Shown here: piece by piece, positions 1 to 11,821 of the stretch | Position numbering within the stretch: position 1 is the stretch's first letter | Layout: every line of letters begins with the position of its first letter | NCBI RefSeq assembly: GCF_008831285.2 | Contig: NC_045141.1 | Coordinates: forward strand, 22,724,742 to 22,788,741 | Direction: 5' to 3' | Length of the DNA stretch: 64,000 bases | From: Nymphaea colorata | Taxonomy: Eukaryota > Streptophyta > Magnoliopsida > Nymphaeales > Nymphaeaceae | The notes under the pieces: generated by a model | Told to the model about the DNA's origin: nothing | Seen by the model: the letters and a program-made list of their open reading frames with translations, nothing else | The model's database searches: none | Translations under genes and position numbers: made by a program

Positions 1-1098
1 GTTAAAAATTTTTAACTTGATGGAAGATACGTCGCATAATCAAGATCCTTCAACAGTTCCCAGGTCTCACGGGACTGTTTCCCCTTTTATTGTAGAGGGT
101 TCATCGCATCTTTTCTGATCATAATGAGATCATCACACATAAACTCCTAAAACTGACCATTACACCAATGCATCAGGTTGGTCATGCATTCGTTATGTCT
201 TTCACTCAGATATTCATTTCAATTGCATCAAATTAACATTTTTAACTTGATGGAGAGGACGTTGATTCATCAAGATCCTTGATCAATTCTCAGGTATCGC
301 GGGACTGTTTTCCCTTTTGTTGTACGGGGCTCATCGCAACGAAACGATCATACATAACCTCTAAAAGTTAAAAATTTTTAACTTGATGGAAGATACGTCA
401 CATAATCAAGATCCTTCAACAGTTCCCAGGTCTCACGGGACTGTTTCCCCTTTTATTGTAGAGGGTTCATCACATCTTTTTCGATCATAATGAGATCATC
501 ACACATAAACTCCAAAAGCTGACCATTACACCAATGCATCAGGTTGGCCATGCATTCGTTATGTCTTTCAATCAGCTATTCAATTCAATTGCATCAAATT
601 AACACTTTTAACTTGATGGAGAGGACGTTGTTTCATCAAGTTCCTTGATCAATTCCCAAGTCTCGCGGGACTGTTTTCTCTTTTGTTGTACGGGGCTCAT
701 CGCAATGAAACGATCATACATAACATCTAGAAGTTAAAAATTTTTAACTTGATGGAAGATACGTCGCATAATCAAGATCCTTCAACAGTTCCCAGGTCTC
801 ACGGGACTGTTTCCCCTTTTTTTGTAGAGGGTTCATCGCATCATTTTCGATCATAATGAGATCATCACACATAAACTCCTAAAACTGACCATTACACCAA
901 TGCATCAGGTTGGCCATGCATTCGTTATGTCTTTCAATCAGTTATTCAATTCAATTGCATCAAATTAACAGTTTTAACTTGATGGAGAGGATGTTGTTTC
1001 ATCAAGATCCTTGATCAATTCTCAGGTCTCGCGAGACTGTTTCCCCTCTTATTGTAGAGGGTTCATCGCATCTTTTTCGATCAGAATGAGATTATCAC
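1..1098. repeat. 366-bp higher-order repeat within the satellite
   Basis: The sequence beginning GTTAAAAATTTTTAACTTGA recurs at 1, 367 and 733, an exact 366-bp period. Each period is one full unit (about 230 bp) plus one shortened unit (about 136 bp). The third copy is followed by unrelated-phase units, so the higher-order array ends near 1.0-1.1 kb. Confidence 0.85.
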
Positions 1099-4000
1099 AC
1101 ATAAACTCCTAAAACTGACCATTACACCAATGCATCAGGTTGACCATGCATTCGTTATGTCTTTCACTCAGCTATTCATTTCAATTGCATCAAATTAACA
1201 TTTTTAACTTGATGGAGAGGATGTTGTTTCATTAACATCTTTGATCAATTCACTGGCCTCGCGGAACTGTTTCCTCTTTCGTTGTTCAAGGTTCATCGCA
1301 TCTTTTGCGCTCATAATGAGACGAACACGAATAACCTCCTAAAACTGACAATTATACCGATGCATCAAGTTGGCCATGCAAAGGTAGTGTCAAACTCTAA
1401 TTGACAATTTTAACATATGATGGAGGGAATGATGCTTCATCAAGATCCTTCTGCATATCTCAGGTTTAACAGGACTTTCTCCTCATGTTGTAAAGGGTTC
1501 ATCGCATCTTTTGCATTCACAATGAAATGATCATCACACATAACCTCTTAAAACTGACCATTATATGGATGCAACAAGTTGGCCATGCATTTGTTGTGTC
1601 AATCAATCAGTCATTTATTTCAATTTCATCCAATTGAAATTTTTAGCTTGTTCGAGGGTACATTGCTTCATCAAGATCCTTGAGCAGTCCAAAAGTCTCA
1701 CGGGACTGTTTTTCCTCTTTTTGTGGAGGGTTCATCGCAACTTTTGCACACATAATGAGATGGTCACACAAAAACTCCTAAAACGGACAATTATGCCGAT
1801 GCATAAAGTTGGCCATGCATTCGTATTGTCAAACTCAAATTGACAATTTTAACTTGATGGAGGGGACGTTCTCCATCAAGATCCTTTTTGTGATCTTAGG
1901 TCCGACGGAACTGTTTCCCCTTTGGTTCTAAAGGGTTCATCGCATCTTTTGCACTCACAATGAAACAATCATACATAACCTCTAAAAGTTGACCATTATA
2001 CCGATGCATCAAGTTAGTTATGCATTGGTTGTGTCATTCAGTCAGTCATTTATTTCTATTTCATCCAATTGAAATTTTTAACTTGATGGAAGATGCGTTG
2101 CTTAATCAAGATCCTTCAACAGTTCCCAGGTCTCACGGAACTGTTTCCCCACTTATTATACAGGGTTCATAGCACCTTTTTCCATCACAATGAGATCATC
2201 ACACATAAACTCCCAAAACTGACCATTACACCAATGCATGAGGTTTGTCATGCATTCGTTATGTCTTTCAATCAGCAATTCATTTCAATTGCATCAAATT
2301 AACATTTTTAACATGATGGAGAGGACATTGTTTCACCAAGATCCTTGATCAATTCCTATGTCTCGCGGGACTGTTTTCCCTTTTGTTGTATAGGGCTCAT
2401 TGCATCTTTTCCGCTCATAATAAGATGATCACACATAACCTCCCAAAACTAACAATTACACCGACGCATCAAGTTGGCCATGCATTAGTTGTAGCAATCT
2501 CTAATTTACATTTTTAATATGATGGAGGGGACGTTGTTTCATCAAGATCTTTTTGGTGATCTTACGACTGACGGGACTGTTTCCCCTTTTGTTGTAAAGG
2601 GTTCATCGCATCTATTGCGCTCACAATGAGATGATCATCACACATAACCACTTAAAACTGACCACTATATCGATGCATCAAGTTGGCCATACATTTCTTG
2701 TATCAATCGGTCAGTCATTTATTTCCATTTCACTCAATTGAAATTTTAAACTTGATGGAGGGTACGTTGCTTCATCAAGATTCTTGAGCAGTTCCCAAGT
2801 CTTACGGGACTCTTTTCCCTCCTGTTGTAGAGGGTTCATCGCATCTTTTGCGCTCATCATTAGATGATCACAGCTAAACTCCTAAATGTGACCATTATGC
2901 CAATGCATCAGGTTGGCCATGCATTGGTTATGTCTTTCACTCAGCTATTCATTTCAATTGCATCAAATTAACATTTTTAACTTGATGGAGAGGATGTTGT
3001 TTCATTAACATCCTTGATCAATTCACTGGCCTCGCGGAACTGTTTCCCCTTTCGTTGTACAAGGTTCATCGCATCTTTTGCGCTGATAATGAGACGAACA
3101 CGAATAACCTCTTAAAACTGACAATTATACCGATGCATCAAGTTGGCCATGCAAAGGTAGTGTCAAACTCTAATTGACAATTTTAACATATGATGGAGGG
3201 AATGATGCTTCATCAAGATCCTTCTGCATATCTCAGGTTTAACAGGACTGTTTCTCCTCATGTTGTAAAGGGTTCATCGCATCTTTTGCGTTCACAATGA
3301 AATGATCATCACACATAACCTCTTAAAACTGGCCATGCATTTGTTGTGTCAATCAATCAGTCATTTATTTCAATTTCATCCAATTAAAATTTTTAACTTG
3401 ATCGAGGGTACGTTGCTTCATCAAGATCCTTGAACAGTCCAAAAGTCTCATAGGACTGTTTCCCCTCTTTTTGTGGAGGGTTCATCGCAACTTTTGCGCA
3501 CATAATGAGATGGTCACACATAAACTCATAAAACTGACAATTATACCAATGCATTATGTTGACCATGCAATGGTAGTGTCGAACTCTAATTGCAAATTTT
3601 AACTTGAAGGAGAGAATGTTGCTTCATCAAGATCCTTCTGCATATGTCAGGTCTAACAGGACTGTTTCCCCTCATGTTGTAAAGGGTTCATCGCATCTTT
3701 TGCGCTTACAATGAGATGATCATCACACATAACCTCTTAAAACTGACCATTATATGAATGCATCAAGTTGGCCATGCATTTGTTGTGTCAAGCAGTCAAC
3801 CATTTATTTCAATTTCATCCAATTGAAATTTTTAACTTGATAGAGGGGACGTTCTCTCTCAAGATTCTTTTTGTGATCTTAGGTCCGACGGGACTGTTTC
3901 CCCTTTGGTTGTAAAGGGTTCATCGCATCTTTTGCGCTCACAATGAAACGATCATACATAACCTCTAACAGTTGACCATGCATTGGTTGTGTCATTCAGT

Positions 4001-4605
4001 CGGTCATTTATTTATATTTCATCCAATTGAAATTTTTAACTTGATGGAGGGTACGTTGCTTAATCAAGATCCTTCAACAGTTCCCAGGTCTCACGGGACT
4101 GTTTCCCCTCTTATTGTAGACAGTTCATCGCATCTTTTTCGATCATAATGAGATGACACATAAACTCCTAAAATTGACCATTACACCAATGCATCAGGTT
4201 GGTCATGCATTCATTATGTCTATCAATCAGCTATTCATTTCAATTGCATCTAATTAACATTTTTAACTTGAGGGAGAGGACGTTGTTTCATCAAGATCCT
4301 TGATCAATTCTCAGGTCTCGCGGGACTGTTTTCACTTTTGTTGTACATGGCTCATCGCATCTTTTCCACTCATAATAAGATGATCACACATAATCTCCTA
4401 AAACTAACAATTATACCGACGCATCAAGTTGGCCATGCATTGGTATTGTCAAACTCTAATTGACATTTTTAACTTGATGGAGGGGACATTGGTTCATCAA
4501 GATCCTTTTGTAGATCTCAAGTATGACGGGACTGTTTCCTCTTTTATTGTGAAGGGTTCATCGCATCCTTTAAACTCACAATGAGATGATCACACATAAA
4601 CTCTC
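1..4605. repeat. Tandem satellite array, units about 210-230 bp
   Basis: About twenty diverged head-to-tail units fill this stretch. Each begins with a TTTTTAACTTGATGGAG-like segment, followed by a CATCAAGATCCTT segment, a GGGACTGTTTCCCCTTTTGTTG segment, GGTTCATCGCATCTTTTGCG, an AATGAGATGATCACACATAA segment, and a GATGCATCAAGTTGGCCATGCA segment. Starts fall near 12, 239, 376, 605, 746, 974, 1203, 1416, 1640, 1848, 2078, 2306, 2514, 2745, 2976, 3181, 3401, 3598, 3829, 4041, 4262 and 4468, so most spacings are 200-230 bp and two are about 140 bp (truncated units). Small ORFs inside it follow the repeat frame and are not genes. The array is cut by the left window edge, so its true size is unknown. 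Confidence 0.93.
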
Positions 4606-7080
4606 AAAAATCAAATAATGTATGGAGCTTTTGAAATTTTAGAAAAGTTAACTGAAGTGGAAATGCAAGAGTTTTGTAAAATTAGGAAAATCTTTCTCGA
4701 GCCAAATATATTTCAAAAAGTACAACAGTTATGCCAAAAACTTTTGAACACGTGACATCTAATTAAATTTCAAGCCATTGTTAAAACCGTAGAAAATGTT
4801 CAAAAATTTTATGAGTTTCAAACAACAATTCAAATATTTGCAATAATCAAAGAACGTATGAAACTTTCAAAAATTTAGAATAAGACTGTGCTTTTGTAAA
4901 ATCTGAAAAAAATTGCAAAAGTGTTGTAAAACAAGAAATTTACAAATGGGAAATGACACACGCAAAATTTTCAAAGATAGAAGAATGTGTTATGTTTTTG
5001 AAAATATCAAACAATGCAAACATCAAAAAAAGATTTGACAATGTGCTAGCTTATATAAAACAAAAACTATTGTTGAAATTGTACAACATGTTCAAAAAAA
5101 TTATAAGTAAACAACACTTGAAAAGTTCTCAAATCAAAGAATATATCGAGCTTTTCAAGTTCCAAGAAAAGTTTACTTAAAATAAAATGCAAGAGTAATA
5201 AAATTTAGGAAAAATTTTACGAAGCCCAAAATCAAAGAATGTATGGAGCTTTTGAAAAGTCCAAAAAAGTTTACTTGAAATTGAAATGCAAGGGTTTTGT
5301 AAAATTAGAAAAACTGGCATCAGCCGGCATAAACTTCAAAGAATGAAGAAAGAATGAAGAACGTGCTAAGCTTTTAAAAATTTCAAATAATGCAAAAGTT
5401 TCAAGATAAACATTTAAGAACGTGCTTCCTTATAAAAACTGAAGTCTTTGTCAAAATCAAACTAACTGCTCAAATTGTTTAAGAGTTATAAACGCATAAA
5501 AATCAAGAAATGTATAACGCTTTTGAAAATTATATAAAAGTTTGCCTAAAATTGAAATGCAAGAGTTTTGTAAAATTAGAAAAAACTTTTATTCAAACCA
5601 ATTAGACTTCAAAAAGTGCAAAGATGTTTGATACTTCCCAAAATTTATGAGTTTGAATTTTGCTCCATGTAAAGTGTGTAAAACGAGAAGAATTTTGAAA
5701 TGAGCTTTGCAAAATTTCCAGAGATTTAAGAACGTAATAAGCTTTTAGAAATCTCAAAAAGTGCAAAAGCTTCACAAAAATATTTAATAACAATGCCTTA
5801 TAAAAACAAAAACCAATGTCAAATCGTATAAGATGCTAAAGAATTTATAAGTTAGAAACGTTCTTAAATGTAAAAAAATCATTGAAAATCTTCAAAAAAG
5901 GTTAGCTAAGAAAAGCCCGAGTGATTATCAAAATCTCTCAAAAGAGCAAAATATTTATGAGTTTGAAATTGTACTTATAAAATTTTCAAAATCTGAAAAC
6001 TGTGTAAAGCTTTCAAGCTTTCAAGAATTTATTTGTGAAATGTCTGAGTTTAAAAAAACTTGTGAACGTTGTGAGTGTTGTAAATTAAAAACTGTGATAG
6101 CGCAAGAATTTTGAAAACTAAAAAGACTTACGAAGCTCAAAGAAATTTCAAAAATTGCAAAAGTTTTGCCAAGAACTTTTTGAAATTTACGAACTTATAA
6201 AAGCCAAAACAATTATCAAAATCTCTCAATCGTTAAAAAAAAAATTGTGCGTGAAACAACACTTGAAAAATTTTCAAAATCGAATAATGTATCAAGCTTT
6301 TGAAAAATTTAAGGCTTTACATGTTAAAGTTGGGAGTCGCAAAGCTTAAGAGAGTTGTGAGCTTTGTATAAATTAAGAGTTTGAAAGCGTTCAAAAAATG
6401 TTTAATTAAAATTTGTTAAGTTAGTCAAAAAGTTTGTGTTCCTTGTACAAAATGTAAAAAACTGCAAAAGTTTTATAAAAAGAGAAGAATTTCAACATGA
6501 CACTTGCAAAATTTTCAAAGGTTGAATAACATGCTAAGCTTTTGAAAATTTCAAATAGTGCCGAATCTTCACAAAAATATTTAAGAATGTGCTTCCTTAA
6601 AAAAAAGTGAAACCATTGTCAAAATCCCACAAAATGTTCAAAAAAAATATGAGTTAGAAACAACACTAGAAAACTTGTCAAAAAATAGAAGAATTTTTTG
6701 AGCTTTCAAAATTCCTACAAAATTTTACTTCAAATTTATCAAAGATGTCAAAAAGTTTGTAGCCATTGCAAAACATGTTAAAAATTCTGTAAGATAAAAA
6801 TAATAGTTATGATGGTTAGCAATCCTTCAAATTGTGCAAAGAATTTCAGCAAAAACTTTCAGAAAATGCTAGCTTAGAAAAGCCAAAGCAATTGTCGAAA
6901 TCTCCAAAAGAGCAGAAAGTTTATGAGTTTAAAACTCATACTTGCAAAATTTTCAAATATTCAAGAATGTGTTAGGTTTTTAAAATTCTTATGGTTTTAA
7001 TTATAAAATGTCTAAGTTTATAAAACTTTGTGAAACTTGTGAATTTTGTAAATTAAACAGTTTGAAATATAGGGAATTTG
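4606..7080. repeat. AT-rich degenerate repeat field
   Basis: This very AT-rich stretch is built from recurring, strongly diverged phrases: GAATGTATGGAGCTTTTGAAA (near 4617, 5144, 5232, 5510, 6290), AAATGCAAGAGTTTTGTAAAATTAG, and AACAACACTTGAAAA. Spacing is irregular (about 90-530 bp), so it is either an old decayed satellite or a nested repeat. Short ORFs here (for example 4953-5180 and 6155-6349) are lysine/asparagine/phenylalanine-rich products of base composition. No gene is visible. Confidence 0.7.
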
Positions 7081-7084
7081 TAAA

Positions 7085-7250
7085 CTAGGAGAACTGAGAA
7101 CTTGATGATCTTGAAGGTCTCCTCACCAAAATTGTTCATTTGAATGATGGAGAAAATGTCGAAGAACTCATCGAGGTGTTTATAGTGATCCTCATGAGAT
7201 AACTCATGAAATGATGAGAACACATGAATCAAGTTTGGTCCGACCTCAAA
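7085..7250 (-). pseudogene. Retrotransposon gag-domain remnant
   Basis: Read on the minus strand, 7250 to 7085 gives a peptide containing FSSFHELSHEDHYKHLDEFF and then DIFSIIQMNNFGEETFKI. This matches the usual plant retrotransposon gag pattern (F-G-L-x-x-E-D-P-x-x-H-L-x-x-F, then a short I-C-x-T-like helix). It is typical of Ty3/gypsy gag proteins; this assignment is from memory of the family pattern. No start, protease or reverse transcriptase is attached. The copia element at 7414 inserted beside or into this older element. Confidence 0.55.
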
Positions 7251-7413
7251 GTTTTTTGTTGCAAAGTCAGGTCTTCTACTTGCAGGATTTTGTTAATAGG
7301 ATACAGGAATAACATATTTTTCAGTGGATGGGTCTAAAGTTGAGAATTTTGTGTGTTGCAACCTCAACAGTACTCTCATTATTAACAATATCTCTACCAC
7401 TTTGCATTGGATC

Positions 7414-7602
7414 TGTTAAAGTTCATTTTAGAGTCAATTTGAGGCTTTCTATAATATTAGAAAGTGGATTAGGGACTACTTATTGTTTTCTAATATTTTA
7501 GTGGACTGAAATTGTAAATATGTAGTCTTTACCCTAATCTCTTTTAATATGAGATTAGGGTTACGGGATCAATAAGAAAAATGACTCTCTCTGATTTCAA
7601 CA
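7414..7602 (+). repeat. 5' LTR of the copia element
   Basis: 189 bp, bounded by TG and CA. It is about 95% like the 3' LTR by eye; differences include single-base changes and a 2-bp CT length change near the end, so the insertion is not brand new. Confidence 0.93.
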
Positions 7603-7614
7603 TGGTATCAGAGC
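7603..7614 (+). promoter_or_regulatory. Copia primer-binding site
   Basis: TGGTATCAGAGC immediately follows the 5' LTR and is complementary to the 3' end region of initiator tRNA-Met, the standard primer of plant copia elements. The 430 bp after it (to about 8045) is leader-like sequence with CCGGCGAC repeats and no intact gag frame. Confidence 0.9.
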
Positions 7615-8049
7615 CTCCACCGCCGGCGACAACCAAGTAAGTTTTCCGGCGACTCCTTCTCCTTGTCCGGCGACTTCTTCCTCCGGCGGCTTCTTTCTCT
7701 TTCCTCTTCTGGTCGCCCATCTTTATTTCTTATTACCCACCAACAGGGAGGCGGTAAAGAAATAAAGTTTGGGTGTGCTGCGTGGAGAAGGACTGATCAC
7801 GCCTATGTGGAAGGCGTGATCAGATCCTTAAGTGATCTCGTGGCTGCTGTTTGATATGAGGAAAAACAGATCGTGTGGAGCAGATTTTTTTTTTATGATG
7901 ATTGAGGCGTGATGAATGTGGATTTTTTTTTGAAGTGGATGATGTTCTGCCTATGGTGTGTGAGGAGACTGAAAACAATAGCAGTTTCAGTTTTATAAAG
8001 GTGTAAACATTCGGCAGAAAGCAGAATTTGCGTTGACGGTGTGTGAGGT

Positions 8050-8913
8050 ATTGGTCAACTTCGTTATTTCCTTGGTATTGAGGTGGCTCGTAGTAGTAAA
8101 TGGATTGTGATGTCTTAAAGGAAATATGTTCTTGATCTTCTGCAGGAAACAGGGTTATTGGGAGCCAAACCTGCTACACTTCCTATGAATCCTCGAATTC
8201 ATATGCACGATGATGAATCAGAGGTTTTTGACTCTCGTTCTTACAGATCCCTGATAGGGAAACTTTTATATTTGACCATTACTCGTCCAGACATCAGCTT
8301 TGCTGTAAATAAGCTGAGTCAATTCATGGAGAAACCTCGAAAAGTTCATTTGGAGGCTGCTTTAATGGTGATAAAATACTTGAAATCGGCCCCCGGAAAG
8401 GGGTTATGGTTCAAAAAAGGAGAATGTGTGGACATAGAAGCATATAGTGATGCTGATTATGTAGGGTCAATAAATGACAGGAGATCTACTACAGGTTTTT
8501 GCATCTTTATTGACGGGAATCTTATCTCTTGGAGGAGCAAGAAACAGAATGTGGTTGCTAGATCGAGTGTCGAGTCTGAATATAGGGCAATAGCTCAAAC
8601 GGCTGCTGAAATGTCATGGGTCAAATCAATGCTTCTAGAATTGGGAATATCAGTGAAACTTCCTATGAAGATGTATTGTGATAACAGAGCAACTGCCTAT
8701 ATTGCAAATAACCCTATTTTTCATGAGAGGACGAAACACATTGAAGTAGATTGCCATTATGTTCAAGACTTGGTACAAGAAGGAGTCATTAGCACAATTC
8801 ATGTTTCCTCTGAAGATCAAGCAGCTAGTATGTTTACTAAGGCTCTTTCCATTAGAGATTTCTTGAGAGGATGTAACAAGCTGAGCATGATTGATATCTA
8901 TGCTCCAGCTTGA
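8050..8913 (+). pseudogene. Copia reverse transcriptase C-terminus and RNase H, broken
   Basis: The frame opens with QLRYFLGIEVARS, the copia RT region after the catalytic palm, hits a stop at 8116-8118 (a CAA to TAA change by family comparison), then runs open from 8119 to the natural stop at 8911-8913. The RNase H part shows DADYVG, SSVESEYRA, CDNRATAYIANNP and RTKHIEVD, so the acidic catalytic residues appear kept. The end IDIYAPA before the polypurine tract is the usual copia polyprotein end. The catalytic RT domain and everything upstream are deleted, so no active polyprotein can be made. Confidence 0.93.
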
Positions 8914-8920
8914 AGGGGAG
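8911..8920 (+). promoter_or_regulatory. Copia polypurine tract
   Basis: TGAAGGGGAG lies between the stop codon and the 3' LTR, the position where plus-strand DNA synthesis is primed in LTR elements. Confidence 0.88.
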
Positions 8921-9111
8921 TGTTAAAGTTCTTTTTAGAATCAATTTGAGGCTTTCTGTAATATTAGAAAGTGGACTAGGGACTGCTTATTGTTTTATAA
9001 TATTTTAGTGGACTGAAATTGTAAATATGTAGTCTTTACCCTAATCTCTTTTAACATGAGATTAGGGTTACGGGATCAATAAGAAAAACGACTCTCTCTC
9101 TGATTTCAACA
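8921..9111 (+). repeat. 3' LTR of the copia element
   Basis: 191 bp, TG...CA, matching 7414-7602, followed by the target duplication GGATC. Confidence 0.93.
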
Positions 9112-9965
9112 GGATCCACCATCTGTAAGTGTCTTTGTCTTCAGAGGATGCTTTCTGCTTATGATTCAAATTGATGAAGAAGTCTTTCCAAAGTTCTTCA
9201 TCCTTTCATACAGTAAGAATACTCTTAATGTATGGGCCAGGTCCTATTTATGGCTTCTAGCCTAGCCTACCTCCTGTGAAAGGACAAGCCACAGTCCTAA
9301 CACAGCGAGTTGATACCAAAATAACGTTTGCTAGCATGAAACACTGCTAACAACAATACAAAGGAAAATGCACCAAAAGCAAGCAAACAATGAATTGAAC
9401 GGACTAGATGTTTCCATTCATGACAACCTGCACTTTCATAACTCATAAATATGCACAGGTTTGAAAAATGTAACAGAGTGACAAGGACACAGAAGTACTA
9501 AAATCCACCAAAAATATGAAATAAAAATGTAAGTCCAACAAAGAAGAAGAAGCTCTGGATAAGGATTTTTTCTTCAGAAAATTGAAAGTCAAGTAATCTG
9601 GTCTGGAAAACATGGAAAGAATAATTCTGTTTCTACAAAGCAGAAACAGGGAATTATTAAAAATTCAATTGTGCTTTTTTTGCAAATCCAAAACTTCTGA
9701 ACTTTTTAGGGCACTTTCCAAAAGTATTTATAAAACTACAGACCAAAAATGAGCCTAAAATTCGAACTTTACCCTTCGAATTGTGTTCAGCAAGCCCCTT
9801 CACTGTTACATGGACAGGAGTTCTCTGTTTTTTATAGTTTCAAATCAACATGTCAAAATAAAACTCTTCCGAATAGATTTCTCTGAAGTAGTCTTTGGTC
9901 TTTGTTTTAGACAAGTTAAAATATGCCCAGATGCCCCAGACCAAAAATAAGAATTTTTCAACTAA

Positions 9966-10010
<45 letters not shown>

Positions 10011-11560
10011 AGTCTCAAACAAGCCCTACCAAAGAACAGAATTAAGTAGGCTGAAAATTAAAGCTTTTCTTTTTTGGTTTTTTTATGGCTGGAAAATACA
10101 AAAATCTACTGTAAGTCATGTAAGCACTCAGAAACAATCAAAAAGCATACAAACAAAACAGAAAAAAAAAAAAAAAAAAAGAACTGGCACTTACTTGTCT
10201 ACTTGCTCCATTTCATGCAATCACCATAACAAGTCAAGCAAAGCAGAAAAGTGAGCCTAGAAACGTGATGTATATGAATCCTACATGTAACTAAATATAT
10301 TCAAAACCTATACGTAACTAACAAATGTAACCTAAGAAAGCGATAAAAAATCAATAAAGTTATTCTAGTACTTGGAAGTTCAAAACTTCAAATAATCAAA
10401 TATATCCAGCAGTTGCAGGCTTCATATACGGTGAAGAAAGTTTCAAATAATCAAATATATCCAGCAGTTGCAGGCTTCATATACGGTGAAGAAAGTTTTT
10501 TTTAGATCAGACCCAAAGAACGTCACACAAGTCAGACTTCAACAACTTGACAACAAAAAGAATTGAGGCATCAACAAAATCAAAACTAATAGACAACTCC
10601 ATATATGATCTGAATATTTCCCAAAAAAAAATCAGATTTAAACACTTCACCTGTCAAGAGCATGTGATCTTTTACAAAACACATGATCAGACCCATAACT
10701 GAACTCCTTTCCATGCCCAAATCTGACACACGTCTGATTTCTTTTTCACGAGGACACATCCGAGTTTCCAACAGCAACTAGCACAGCATCAGATCTGTGC
10801 CCCTGTGCCCATCTACACAACAAATCACAAGTTTTAGATTTACCTGGGCAAACAAGAGAAAAGGGCATTTGTGCCTTGTTGTTGCAACCGATCACATCTC
10901 CTAGGTTGTCAGTACATTTTTCGTGATGAACACATCTAAGAAGGAGACCACGACAGTTGAGAAAACACCCACAATTGAGATATGTCAGATCGCATCTAGA
11001 GATGGTGCCAGATGGCCCTAGATTCGAGCCACCTCTAGTTTATTTAACGTGGAAGAACGCATGTAAATTATAAACACAAAAAGGATAGAAAAGAGCCTTA
11101 GGAGAGCGTGGTTTTCAGCAACAAATTAACTACCACCCATATCGTCCATGGAAAACTCCCCAGCATAATAACATAATAATAGAAGAATATGAAAGTAACA
11201 TCAGATCATTGTTATAAAATAGATGAGAAATACACGACGAACAAAGGAAATCGAATGAAAATCAGCCAAGCGAATCAGCGATTCATGGGTTCACAGAACG
11301 AACTTAACGGGTCACAAAAACCTCCATTGCAACTTTAGACAATTGGGCAAAACGATGCATCCGCAAGAAAATTTGTATTCCAAAGAGACAAAACAAAAAC
11401 GTTCAAGGTTGAGAGCGATGAAGAAGGACCAAGAAAAGAAAATGCTAAAGAACACGAATAAGATGGAAACATGAGAGAGAACAAGAGAAATGCTTATTAA
11501 ACGTGCAGTGGTTTAGGTATGAAGGAAAGAAAAAAGAAACGAGCAATACCTAAAACTCAC
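9112..11560. other. Intergenic spacer with simple repeats
   Basis: No coding region is recognised. It contains an (AT)n run at about 9970-10008, an A19 tract at 10162-10180 and a recent 55-bp tandem duplication (10387-10496). A 63-codon minus frame at 10586-10777 has no recognisable features. If the leader exon proposed at 11561 is real, this stretch would be its intron. Confidence 0.6.
10387..10496. repeat. 55-bp tandem duplication
   Basis: TTCAAATAATCAAATATATC and the rest of the unit through GGTGAAGAAAG occurs twice without visible mismatch, at 10387 and 10442. Identity this high indicates a recent event. Confidence 0.92.
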
Positions 11561-11821
11561 CGTCCGATGGCTGCCAGGTAGGCGAGCAGGCTGCGAAGGG
11601 ATTCATGTGATGCGATAGAAGGTTCAAAGCTGCCGATCAGACGATCTTCAGAGGCCTCCGTCTGATGCTAGATATCCGACATTGGGTTCCTCGTATTCGC
11701 AAACCCAGGGAACCCACCCAAGGGGTCGTCGATGCCGGAAATGTTCGTCGCATTCCACCGGCTCTCCGCCTGAACCTTAGGGTACCCTGCATCCTCTCCC
11801 ATTACTCTGTTTCTTTTATAC
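11561..11821 (-). promoter_or_regulatory. Possible minus-strand promoter and leader exon
   Basis: On the minus strand CGTATAAAAG (TATA box, 11814-11820) is followed by GC-richer sequence that ends in CGGACG|GTGAGTTTTA, a strong 5' splice donor (exon end 11561). A start around 11785 would give a leader exon of about 220 nt. The only short minus frame there (11668-11802, 44 codons) begins upstream of the expected start point, so the exon is probably untranslated. Transcript evidence is absent, and no downstream coding exon was recognised. Confidence 0.35.

Larger units (their letters stand above)
7414..9111 (+). mobile_element. Internally deleted Ty1/copia LTR retrotransposon
   Basis: The element has two LTRs of 189 and 191 bp starting TGTTAAAG and ending TTTCAACA. 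Directly after the 5' LTR is a primer-binding site TGGTATCAGAGC, the classic match to initiator methionine tRNA in plant copia elements. Directly before the 3' LTR is a polypurine tract, GAAGGGGAG. A perfect 5-bp target duplication GGATC flanks it (7409-7413 and 9112-9116). At 1.7 kb it lacks gag, protease, integrase and most of the reverse transcriptase, so it is a deletion derivative that could only have moved with proteins from a full-length relative. Confidence 0.95.

Noticed and set aside
1-4605. Regularly spaced repeats considered as a CRISPR-like array
   Set aside because: Units of over 200 bp are repeats throughout, with no unique spacers, and the DNA is plant nuclear.
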